Positions 8,744 to 15,851 of a stretch of DNA of 64,000 bases are shown one piece after another. Position numbers and translations under genes: made by a program. Each line of letters opens with the position of its first letter. The stretch's first letter is position 1. The stretch is from Emticicia aquatilis. Lineage in GTDB: Bacteria > Bacteroidota > Bacteroidia > Cytophagales > Spirosomataceae. A model generated the notes under the pieces. It was given only the letters and a program-made list of their open reading frames with translations, was not told the DNA's origin and made no database searches. Location: NCBI RefSeq assembly GCF_014644295.1, contig NZ_BMKK01000007.1, positions 124,001-188,000 of the forward strand, in the 5' to 3' direction.

Positions 8744-8893
8744 ATGGAATTTTTATCAGACCTTTTAAAATTCTTGAAAGAACGCAAAAAATGGTGGTTG
8801 ATGCCCATGATTGTAGTTCTATTATTGATTGGTGTATTAATCGTAATCGGAGGTGGTTCGGCTATTGCTCCATTTATTTACACGTTGTTCTAA
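8744..8893 (+). CDS. DUF5989 family small membrane protein
   Basis: It has 49 residues. A basic amphipathic N-terminus (FLKERKKWW) is followed by one transmembrane segment rich in V, L and I (about 23-35), then a GGGSAIAPFIYTLF tail. The family is known almost only as the middle member of carbamoyltransferase / DUF5989 / SxtJ gene sets. The start ATG lies 79 bases after the carbamoyltransferase stop, and the stop codon abuts the ATG of the next gene directly (TAA then ATG). The size and context make the call firm although the function is unknown. Confidence 0.88.
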   Translation: MEFLSDLLKFLKERKKWWLMPMIVVLLLIGVLIVIGGGSAIAPFIYTLF

Positions 8894-9256
8894 ATGAAAA
8901 AACAAAATAATAAAGAAATCATCCTCACGATTGTCGTGGGTTTGTTGGTGTTTTATTTCTTTCTACAATCAAAGTGGTTATTGAATACCGCTCTTATTTT
9001 AGGCATTTTGGGCGTATTTTCTGACTTTGTGGCAGAGAAAATCGCTTGGGTTTGGCTCAAAATTGCTGAGATTTTGGGACGAGTAAATTCTACTATTTTA
9101 TTGAGTCTTATTTTCTTTATTTTCTTGACTCCGTTGGCTTTATTGATGCGAGTTTTCAAGAAAACTGATTCTTTGAAGCTAAAAAAACTTTCGGGTAGTG
9201 CTTATGATGAGCGTAATCATACTTACACTGCTAAAGACTTAGAAAATACTTGGTAA
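8894..9256 (+). CDS. SxtJ-like membrane protein
   Basis: It has 120 residues. It contains three hydrophobic segments: two close together (about 9-41) and one near 70-88. They are followed by a polar tail with an SGSAYDERNHTY motif typical of the SxtJ family. The name comes from the saxitoxin cluster, but the family is widespread beside NodU-type carbamoyltransferases and does not imply toxin synthesis. It is translated directly after the DUF5989 gene with no gap, so the three genes very likely form one operon. It may anchor or scaffold the carbamoyltransferase at the membrane, which is inference. Confidence 0.85.
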   Translation: MKKQNNKEIILTIVVGLLVFYFFLQSKWLLNTALILGILGVFSDFVAEKIAWVWLKIAEILGRVNSTILLSLIFFIFLTPLALLMRVFKKTDSLKLKKLSGSAYDERNHTYTAKDLENTW

Positions 9257-9274
9257 GGATTTATACTCAAATCC

Positions 9275-9308
9275 AACGTCGGCATGGTTCACAATCCATG
9301 CCGACGTT
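9275..9308 (+). terminator. GTCGGCATGG palindrome, copy 1, terminator-like
   Basis: Arms AACGTCGGCATGG (9275-9287) and CCATGCCGACGTT (9296-9308) enclose an 8-base loop and run into TTTTT, 19 bases after the SxtJ-like stop. The same stem recurs at 14452-14484. Confidence 0.75.
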
Positions 9309-9452
9309 TTTGTTAGTATGCTATTTTGGTATTTATTTAAGAATTGATTGAAATAAACGTAGCTAATTGAGGCAATAAGTTTTTAAATGATGGAAGTTCT
9401 GTATTTTATTAGTAATTTTATCCTAAAATCATAGTCAAACTCATTTAATAAA

Positions 9453-9920
9453 ATGGTTTCTAATCCTTCAAATTTTGAATCAGCAAAAAGTATTTTTACG
9501 GCTTATTTGGAGACAAAATTGCTCCGTAAGACGCCCGAAAGATACGCAATTTTGGAAGAGATTTACTCAAGAAATGACCATTTCGAGGTAGAAGATTTGT
9601 ATATTTCTATGAAAAATAAGAAATATCAAGTAAGCCGTGCCACGGTTTATAATACCCTCGATTTGTTGGTTGAGTGCGACTTAGTGAAAAAACATCAGTT
9701 TGGCAAAAACTTAGCTCAATACGAAAAGGCTTATGGCTCTAAGCAGCACGACCACCTCATTTGTGTTGACTGCCACAAGGTAATGGAGTTTTGCGACCCA
9801 CGTGTACAGAATATCCAAAACATGGTTGGCGATATGCTAAAGTTTAAAGTGATGCACCATTCGCTGATTTTTTATGGTAATTGTGAACGAGAAAATTGTG
9901 AGAATAAAGCAGCTTCTTGA
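9453..9920 (+). CDS. Fur-family metalloregulator
   Basis: DNA-binding, metal-responsive repressor with 155 residues. The winged helix occupies about 20-85, including the recognition region [15 protein letters not shown]. The dimerisation domain holds the metal-sensing HDHLICVDC. Four cysteines (C104, C107, C144, C149) match the CxxC...CxxxxC structural zinc site. The first residues are longer than in E. coli Fur. Whether it senses iron (Fur), zinc (Zur) or peroxide (PerR) cannot be decided from sequence alone. It precedes purA by 115 bases. Confidence 0.9.
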   Translation: MVSNPSNFESAKSIFTAYLETKLLRKTPERYAILEEIYSRNDHFEVEDLYISMKNKKYQVSRATVYNTLDLLVECDLVKKHQFGKNLAQYEKAYGSKQHDHLICVDCHKVMEFCDPRVQNIQNMVGDMLKFKVMHHSLIFYGNCERENCENKAAS

Positions 9921-10035
9921 AGCTGAGGTTTAGAATTTTGATTTTTCGAGTAAAAAATAAAGGTTTTAGTAGTAGAATATGGTCATTCTACATTCTCAAT
10001 TCTAATCAGACGGGTGTCTCCGTCTTAATTCAAAA

Positions 10036-11301
10036 ATGGTTGATATTCTTTTAGGCTTACAGTGGGGCGATGAAGGCAAAGGCAAAATTGTTGATGTACT
10101 TGCTCCTGATTATCAAGTAGTTGCACGTTTTCAAGGTGGCCCAAATGCTGGTCATACGCTCGAATTCAACGGCAATAAACACGTATTACACCAAATTCCA
10201 TCGGGTGTTTTCCGCACCGATTGCTTAAATATTATCGGAAATGGTGTGGTGCTTGACCCAATTATCTTCAAGAAAGAGATTGATGGTTTAGGAAAATATA
10301 ACCTTGATTTGAAGAAAAACTTAGTTATTTCTAAGAAAACTGCCATAATCATTCCAACTCACCGTTTGCTTGATGCCGCTTACGAAAAAGCCAAAGGTGA
10401 TGCCAAAATTGGCTCAACTTTGAAAGGTATCGGCCCAGCATACTCTGATAAAGTTGCTCGCCAAGGTTTGCGTTTAGGTGATATTATTTCGCCAAACTTC
10501 ACCGAAAGATATAAAGCCTTAGTAGCGAAACATACACAAATCTTAGATTTCCATAACTTTGAGTATGACCTAACTGAAGCTGAAAAAGAATTTTTCGCTG
10601 CTCTTGAGTTTTTGAAAGAATTTAATCTTCAAGATACCGAATACGTTGTCAATCAATCGTTGAAAGACGGACAAAAAGTATTGGCCGAAGGTGCTCAAGG
10701 TTCATTGCTTGATATTGATTTTGGTTCGTATCCGTTCGTTACAAGTTCAAACACAACTGCTGCTGGTGTATGCTCAGGTTTGGGCGTTGCACCAAACACA
10801 GTAGGAGAGGTTTACGGAATTTTCAAGGCATATTGCACACGTGTAGGAAGTGGCCCATTCCCGACCGAATTAGATAACGAACTCGGAGAGAAAATCCGCC
10901 AAGAAGGACGTGAGTTTGGAGCAACTACTGGCCGAGCTCGTCGTACGGGTTGGTTAGATTTGCCAGCACTCAAATACAGTATCATGCTCAATGGCGTAAC
11001 GCAATTGATTATGATGAAAGTTGACGTACTGAATTTCTTAGATGAAGTAAACGTTTGTACGCACTACCGCTTGCCAGATGGTACTGTCACCGAGCAAATG
11101 CCGTTTGATTTGACTGATACTGATGTAGAACCAATCTACAAAACATTCAAAGGTTGGGCTTGCTCGCTTGAGGGAATGCGTAAATTCGACCAAATTCCTG
11201 CTGAATTAGCTGATTACGTAACTTACTTAGAAACTGAGCTTCAAGTACCGATTAGCTTTATTTCAACGGGCCCAGACCGTGAAGAAATCATTTTGCGTTA
11301 A
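10036..11301 (+). CDS. purA: Adenylosuccinate synthetase
   Basis: Catalyses IMP + aspartate + GTP to adenylosuccinate, the first committed step to AMP. It has 421 residues, the standard length. The N-terminal glycine-rich loop GLQWGDEGKGK carries the catalytic Asp. FQGGPNAGHT supplies the catalytic His. STLKGIGPAYSDK, EGAQGSLLDIDFG, TTGRARRTGW and the C-terminal STGPDREE (GTP site) are all present. It is followed by a hairpin and then the psi-like gene. Identification is secure. Confidence 0.97.
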   Translation: MVDILLGLQWGDEGKGKIVDVLAPDYQVVARFQGGPNAGHTLEFNGNKHVLHQIPSGVFRTDCLNIIGNGVVLDPIIFKKEIDGLGKYNLDLKKNLVISKKTAIIIPTHRLLDAAYEKAKGDAKIGSTLKGIGPAYSDKVARQGLRLGDIISPNFTERYKALVAKHTQILDFHNFEYDLTEAEKEFFAALEFLKEFNLQDTEYVVNQSLKDGQKVLAEGAQGSLLDIDFGSYPFVTSSNTTAAGVCSGLGVAPNTVGEVYGIFKAYCTRVGSGPFPTELDNELGEKIRQEGREFGATTGRARRTGWLDLPALKYSIMLNGVTQLIMMKVDVLNFLDEVNVCTHYRLPDGTVTEQMPFDLTDTDVEPIYKTFKGWACSLEGMRKFDQIPAELADYVTYLETELQVPISFISTGPDREEIILR

Positions 11302-11324
11302 GCAATATAATTCATATTGATTTT

Positions 11325-11357
11325 AAATGTGCCATGTCTGAAAAGTGTGGCACATTT
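11325..11357 (+). terminator. Terminator downstream of purA
   Basis: AAATGTGCCA (11325-11334) pairs with TGGCACATTT (11348-11357), followed by ATTTTGT. It starts 23 bases after the purA stop. Confidence 0.7.
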
Positions 11358-11434
11358 ATTTTGTAACACAGGTTTTCAACTTGTGAGTAGCGAACAGGAA
11401 CAAGTCGTAGACTTGTTTTATAAGTTTTAAGAAG

Positions 11435-11971
11435 ATGACTTCAAATCTTGCCAATTATCTTTTTAGTACCGAAACACTCTACAAAAATGTAGTTTCCGAA
11501 AGCCCCAAAGTTGTGGAAGCCAAACCTGTTGTTGAGCAAAAAGCAGTTGTGCAAGAACCAGTTCCTGCCCCAATTCCGCCACGAGAGGTGGCCAAGCCAG
11601 TTATTCCGACTTTCAAATTCCAAAATCAAGTTTTGATTTTGACCGACACGATTTCAGAGTCCGAAAAAGCACTTTTAGTGAAAATTCTCGGAGCAATCGG
11701 CCTTACTCTCGAACAAGTTGATTTAGTAGAATTGAGCAAAGTTCAAACGCTTGATTATCAGTCGTTTTTATCACAGAATGTTACGAAGAAATTTGTGAGT
11801 TTTGGTGTAGGTCTCGGTAAAATAAACTGGAATATTCTACTTAATATCTATCAACCTAAAAATGTTGCTGGGGTTGATTTTTTACTATCAGACGAACTTC
11901 GTGTGCTTGATACTAACCTCGATTTGAAAAAGACCCTTTGGGGAGCCTTGAAGGCGATGTTTGGAAATTGA
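11435..11971 (+). CDS. Small protein resembling DNA polymerase III psi subunit (HolD-like candidate)
   Basis: It has 178 residues: a short conserved-looking N-terminal peptide (1-20, SNLANYLFSTETLYKN), a Val/Pro/Glu/Lys-rich linker (about 22-58), then a compact domain (62-178). The domain opens with hydrophobic strand QVLILTD, a helix ending LLVKILGAIGL, then LEQVDLVEL, and closes with LRVLDTNLDLKKTLW. By eye this follows the order of E. coli HolD (recalled from memory), including the spacing L-x2-L-x2-N-x3-[KR]-x2-L-W at the C-terminus (L155, L158, N161, K165, L168, W169) and the LxA...QV stretch. dnaX, encoding the clamp-loader partner of psi, lies two genes downstream. The assignment is an inference; an unrelated Rossmann-like protein is possible. 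Confidence 0.5.
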   Translation: MTSNLANYLFSTETLYKNVVSESPKVVEAKPVVEQKAVVQEPVPAPIPPREVAKPVIPTFKFQNQVLILTDTISESEKALLVKILGAIGLTLEQVDLVELSKVQTLDYQSFLSQNVTKKFVSFGVGLGKINWNILLNIYQPKNVAGVDFLLSDELRVLDTNLDLKKTLWGALKAMFGN

Positions 11972-11992
11972 TTCAAGTTACTGCCAATACAA

Positions 11993-12146
11993 AAAGTGCG
12001 TAGCACTAAAATATTTGTAGAAATTAGCAAAATAATCGTGATTGTAAGGTGCATCGCACCGAGATATTACTGGAACTATTTCACAGTGCGATGCACCTTG
12101 TTTCATTAAAAACTTTATTTCTACAAATATTGGGCGGCTCTGCCGC
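11993..12146. repeat. Nested inverted-repeat element with ATATTTGTAGAAAT arms
   Basis: Outer arms AATATTTGTAGAAAT (12010-12024 and 12117-12131) and inner arms AAGGTGCATCGCAC (12046-12059 and 12086-12099) are both perfect. Each outer arm is flanked by its own small palindrome, AGTGC-GTA-GCACT at 11995-12007 and GCGGC-TCT-GCCGC at 12135-12147. It contains no reading frame. The layout resembles several copies of one unit, a variable stem followed by an ATATTTGTAGAAA tail, in opposite orientations. It fills most of the gap between the psi-like gene and the VOC gene. Confidence 0.75.
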
Positions 12147-12168
12147 AAGATATAGAGGTTTGAATTAA

Positions 12169-12543
12169 TCAAATCTGACACAGTTCAATAAAATTCCCAT
12201 CAGGGTCGGTCAGGAATAACTGCAAAATTCCATCGGGGCGAGATTTAATGGGTAAACAATTCGCTCCATTTTCTTTCAGAATTTTCTCTGCCAAATATAT
12301 ATCGCTTACTTCAAGTGCAAAATGGTTACTTCTTATGGGAGTAAATGGAGTTTCGGGTTTTCTACCAATCAGATGTATTTCTCGGCCGTTTCCTAAGCTA
12401 AACCAAACAACTGGATAATCAAAAGCTGGGGCAGGAATTTCCTCTAAACCAAGTATTTCTGAGTAAAAAACTCGACTTTTTTCAATATCAGATATTTGTA
12501 AAGCTACGTGGTTGAATGCCTTTATTGTCAGTTTGTTAGTCAT
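12169..12543 (-). CDS. VOC-family protein (glyoxalase/dioxygenase-like)
   Basis: It has 124 residues, a single-domain vicinal-oxygen-chelate fold with two beta-alpha-beta-beta-beta modules. Candidate metal ligands are the His in FNHVALQI (near residue 12), the His in REIHLIG, the His in SNHFALEV, and the Glu in NFIELCQI at the C-terminus. DPDGN before the last strand is characteristic. The substrate cannot be inferred; family members isomerise, cleave or bind small molecules, including antibiotics. It is divergent from dnaX, with a 94-base shared upstream region holding a TACTTTTG box on the minus strand. Confidence 0.85.
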   Translation of the reverse strand: MTNKLTIKAFNHVALQISDIEKSRVFYSEILGLEEIPAPAFDYPVVWFSLGNGREIHLIGRKPETPFTPIRSNHFALEVSDIYLAEKILKENGANCLPIKSRPDGILQLFLTDPDGNFIELCQI

Positions 12544-12565
12544 TTTGTCGGTTGGTTTTTCGCCA

Positions 12566-12573
12566 CAAAAGTA
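12566..12573 (-). promoter_or_regulatory. Candidate -7 box for the VOC gene
   Basis: On the minus strand TACTTTTG matches TAnnTTTG, 22 bases upstream of the VOC start codon. No -33 box was found at standard spacing. Confidence 0.4.
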
Positions 12574-12637
12574 AATAAATCATACGATTCTGTGCGTGAA
12601 TATCTCTTAAAATTCCATTTTTTTTGTAACTTGCGTC

Positions 12638-14440
12638 ATGGAAAAATTTGTTGTTTCGGCCCGAAAATACCGCCCTATCACTTTCGATACAGTTGTAGGT
12701 CAGTCGCACATCACAACTACTTTGCAAAATGCCATTCGCACGAATCATTTAGCACAGGCGTTTTTGTTTTGCGGCCCTCGTGGTGTAGGTAAAACAACTT
12801 GTGCCAGAATTTTGGCCAAAACCATCAACTGCCAAAATCTCACCGAAGATATTTCTCCATGCAACGAGTGCGAGTCATGCAAGAGTTTCAATAATAATGC
12901 TTCTTTCAATATTCACGAACTCGATGCGGCCTCTAATAACTCGGTTGAAGATATTAGAAATCTGACCGACCAAGTGCGTTTTCCTCCGCAGTCGGGTAAG
13001 TATAAGATTTATATCATTGATGAGGTTCACATGCTTTCGCAGGCAGCTTTCAATGCTTTCTTAAAAACCCTCGAAGAGCCACCGAGCTACGCCATTTTTA
13101 TCTTAGCAACCACCGAAAAACACAAAATCTTACCAACGATTCTGAGTCGTTGTCAGATTTTTGATTTTAACCGTATTCAGATAAAAGATATTGCTGAACA
13201 TTTGGCCAGTGTTGCCACCAAAGAAAATGTAAAAGCTGATTATCAAGCACTTGAACTTATTGCTCAAAAGGCTGATGGAGGTTTACGTGATGCCCTTTCG
13301 ATGTTTGATTTGAACGTAACGTTTTCTTCGGGTAATGGACTTACCTATCAGGCTGTCTTAGAAAATTTACATATTCTCGATTATGATTATTACTTCCGAA
13401 TGACCGATGCCTTATCGGCAGGAAATGTATCGGAAGCGTTTTTAATATATAACGAGATTTTGGAAAAAGGCTTTGATGGACACCAATTTGTGGTTGGTTT
13501 GAATGAGCATTTCCGAAACATCATGGTAAGTAAAGACCCGCAAACGGTGAAACTTTTGCAGGTAGCCGAATCTATTCAGCAGCGATACGTTGAGCAGTCG
13601 GCAAAGTTATCGTTGGGTTATATTTTTTCTTCATTAAGTATTGGTAGTCAGCTTGATATCAATTATAAATCGGCCAAAAATCAGCGTTTACACGTTGAAA
13701 TTGGTTTGATGAAACTCTCACAGATTAATCAAGTTTTGAATTTGAGTGAGCTACCCAACAACGGGGACGAAAAAAAAAATAGCAATTCAGTAGTTTCGTC
13801 AACGCCCGTGAGGGCTGAGAGTTCGGAACAAAAATCGGTTGTGGCTGCGGCTACACCAACTACCACCTCACAGGCACAACCAAGTTATGTACAGTCGATT
13901 CCTGCTATGCCCGCAAGGCCAGTTACTCCGACTGTGCCAAGTCCCGCACCGAGCGTACAGCCTACTGCTCGTCCTTCGATGGCTTCTTCAAAGTTGCGTT
14001 CTACGGTTGATATCGAAACATCGGTTTTTAATCCAAAAACTGATGTGCAAAGTGTTGATAATGAGCCAGCTTTGCCAAATTATAGTGATGCTTTTACGTA
14101 TGAAGCTGCACAACAAGCCTTGTTTGCATTTGCCAACGAAAGTGACTTAGAAACCCTAAGGGTAATGCTCAAACGAGAGTTTATCTTAGAAGGAACAACC
14201 TTTAAGTTGCAGTTAGATAACCAAATTCAGATGGATACGCTCACGCAAATGAAGCAAGATTTAGCCACATTTTTGCGTCAGCGATTAAGAAATGCTTCGA
14301 TTCAGATAGTAGCCGAAATTGTTGAGACCACCACCGAACGTAGGCCATATACAGCCCAAGAAAAATTTGAATATTTAGCCAATAAAAACCCAGCTTTATT
14401 GGAATTGAGAGATAAATTGGGGCTGGAATTGGTGTTCTGA
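12638..14440 (+). CDS. dnaX: DNA polymerase III subunit tau/gamma
   Basis: ATPase of the replicative clamp loader. It has 600 residues. AAA+ domain I carries Walker A GPRGVGKT (46-53), a zinc module with C65, C75, C78 and C81, Walker B IYIIDEVHML and the sensor-1/arginine-finger region ILSRCQIF. The collar domain III runs to about residue 370. A Pro/Ser/Thr-rich linker (about 385-465) leads to the tau-specific C-terminal domain (about 480-600). An A10 run at 13770-13779 falls exactly at the end of domain III, and both shifted frames stop within 24 bases, so a gamma-type short product of about 381 residues is plausible. It converges on an M28 peptidase gene across a palindrome. Confidence 0.96.
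   Translation: MEKFVVSARKYRPITFDTVVGQSHITTTLQNAIRTNHLAQAFLFCGPRGVGKTTCARILAKTINCQNLTEDISPCNECESCKSFNNNASFNIHELDAASNNSVEDIRNLTDQVRFPPQSGKYKIYIIDEVHMLSQAAFNAFLKTLEEPPSYAIFILATTEKHKILPTILSRCQIFDFNRIQIKDIAEHLASVATKENVKADYQALELIAQKADGGLRDALSMFDLNVTFSSGNGLTYQAVLENLHILDYDYYFRMTDALSAGNVSEAFLIYNEILEKGFDGHQFVVGLNEHFRNIMVSKDPQTVKLLQVAESIQQRYVEQSAKLSLGYIFSSLSIGSQLDINYKSAKNQRLHVEIGLMKLSQINQVLNLSELPNNGDEKKNSNSVVSSTPVRAESSEQKSVVAAATPTTTSQAQPSYVQSIPAMPARPVTPTVPSPAPSVQPTARPSMASSKLRSTVDIETSVFNPKTDVQSVDNEPALPNYSDAFTYEAAQQALFAFANESDLETLRVMLKREFILEGTTFKLQLDNQIQMDTLTQMKQDLATFLRQRLRNASIQIVAEIVETTTERRPYTAQEKFEYLANKNPALLELRDKLGLELVF
13770..13779 (+). promoter_or_regulatory. A10 slippery run in dnaX, candidate programmed frameshift or transcriptional slippage site
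   Basis: Zero frame reads GAA AAA AAA AAT AGC (E378, K379, K380, N381, S382). Minus-1 ribosomal slippage or insertion of one A gives AAA AAA AAA TAG, stopping at 13780-13782. Loss of one A stops at the TAG at 13791-13793. A short GCCC-GTGA-GGGC hairpin lies at 13804-13815. In E. coli and Thermus, A-rich slip sites at the same boundary produce gamma. Confidence 0.6.
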
Positions 14441-14451
14441 TAAAATCTTTT

Positions 14452-14484
14452 AACGTCGGCATGGTTCAAAACCATGCCGACGTT
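14452..14484. terminator. GTCGGCATGG palindrome, copy 2, between dnaX and the M28 gene
   Basis: Arms 14452-14466 and 14470-14484 are perfect 15-base complements (AACGTCGGCATGGTT) around a 3-base loop. It lies between two convergent genes and matches the palindrome at 9275-9308 apart from the loop. Confidence 0.75.
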
Positions 14485-14493
14485 AATTAAGTT

Positions 14494-15723
14494 TCAAAAA
14501 GTAATCTTCAAAATCAGCTTTTCTGCTCCTCGTTTCACTTCGGCATCAATTGTTTGGCCTTTTTCAAATTTTCCGAGTGCTTTCATGTATTCTTGTACAT
14601 CAGTGGTTGCGTTATCTCCGAGTTTCATAATAACATCACCCGCTTGGATACCTGCTATTTCGGCTGGGCGGCCTTTGGTCACTCCATCAATTCTTACGCC
14701 TACTTTGTCATAAGCATAGTCTGGAATAATTCCCATTGTTACCTTAAAACTACTGCGGGCATTTCCTGCATGTGGGTTATTGGCCACTTGTATAAAATCA
14801 AGTTTCGGAGATTCTTCTATTTTCTCAATAATACTTTTTGCTAAATCTAAAACTTTTACTTCGCCTTCGGCATTAATCAGATTCGCATCATCGCTTGGTT
14901 TGTGGTATTCCTGGTGAGCTCCAGTAAAGAAAAACAGCACTGGAAGGTTTTTGAGATAGAAAGAAGTATGGTCAGATGGACCAACTCCTGCTGAGTCGAC
15001 ATTATATTTAACTCCCTGATTCATAGCCAGTTGTGGGATATTCTTTCCCCAAAAACTACTCGTTCCCCAACCACCAATTGTTAAGCCTTTATCTTCACGA
15101 TAACGCCCAATCATATCCATATTTACCATACAATTAACTGATTTTAAGTCGATTGTTGCATTATCTGCGTAATATTTTGAGCCAATCAGACCCAATTCTT
15201 CGCCCGAAAAACCAATGAATAAGAAATTATGTTTTTCCTTGATTTTGTTTTTAGCGTAAAACTTAGCCATTTCTATCAAACCAGCCGTTCCAGAGGCATT
15301 ATCATCGGCTCCGTTGTGGATGCTCCCAACCGAATTTGCTTCGAGCGAACTCCCTTGGTCGCCTTTGCCGAGATGGTCGTAATGAGCTCCAATGATGATG
15401 GTTTTTTCCGAACCATTATCCAAAAAACCGACAACATTGGTCGCTTGCACGTAGCTAACATTAGGTGGTAAACCCTTTTTTGCAGGAAATTCTTGTAGGT
15501 AAGTCCCTTTATCGCCGTAGGGTTTCAAGCCAATCTTTTTGAATTGTTTTTCTAAATATTTAGCGGCTGTTTTTCCTCCTTCTGTCCCTGTTCCACGTCC
15601 TTCAAGTTTATCGGATGCTAAATAATTAATATGTTTTTGAATACTGCTCGGTGTTTGTGCGAAAGCCCTTCCCGCGTCTGTTAGAGCTGCGATTAGAACG
15701 AATGATAAAAATATTTTTTTCAT
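14494..15723 (-). CDS. Secreted M28-family zinc aminopeptidase with C-terminal PDZ domain
   Basis: Exported peptidase of 409 residues from the ATG at 15723; an upstream in-frame codon would add 11 residues without a signal, so it is rejected. A signal peptide ends near FAQ. The M28 metal site is complete: His in GAHYDHLG, Asp in GADDNASG, catalytic Glu in FSGEELGL, Asp in VNMDMIG and His in SDHTSFY. A PDZ domain follows (about 320-409) with KGRPAEIAGIQAGDVIMKLG. The family removes N-terminal residues from peptides, here presumably in the periplasm or outside the cell. It is monocistronic. Confidence 0.92.
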   Translation of the reverse strand: MKKIFLSFVLIAALTDAGRAFAQTPSSIQKHINYLASDKLEGRGTGTEGGKTAAKYLEKQFKKIGLKPYGDKGTYLQEFPAKKGLPPNVSYVQATNVVGFLDNGSEKTIIIGAHYDHLGKGDQGSSLEANSVGSIHNGADDNASGTAGLIEMAKFYAKNKIKEKHNFLFIGFSGEELGLIGSKYYADNATIDLKSVNCMVNMDMIGRYREDKGLTIGGWGTSSFWGKNIPQLAMNQGVKYNVDSAGVGPSDHTSFYLKNLPVLFFFTGAHQEYHKPSDDANLINAEGEVKVLDLAKSIIEKIEESPKLDFIQVANNPHAGNARSSFKVTMGIIPDYAYDKVGVRIDGVTKGRPAEIAGIQAGDVIMKLGDNATTDVQEYMKALGKFEKGQTIDAEVKRGAEKLILKITF

Positions 15724-15851
15724 TGATTGATATTTTGTTGATAAACTGAAAATCAAATATACTCACAAATTAGTTCTACTAATAAAAAACTAAAAACTCA
15801 TTTTCTCAAACCAAACTTTTAGTAAATTAGTGACTTAACTCATCAATAAAC

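Noticed and set aside
6799-9256. Saxitoxin-like biosynthesis
   Set aside because: An SxtJ-like protein and a carbamoyltransferase occur together in many bacteria; none of the other sxt genes is present.
13770-13779. dnaX frameshift as an error in the sequence
   Set aside because: The zero frame is open through the tau domain as given, so the gene is intact; the run is reported as a possible slippage site, though a homopolymer miscall cannot be excluded.
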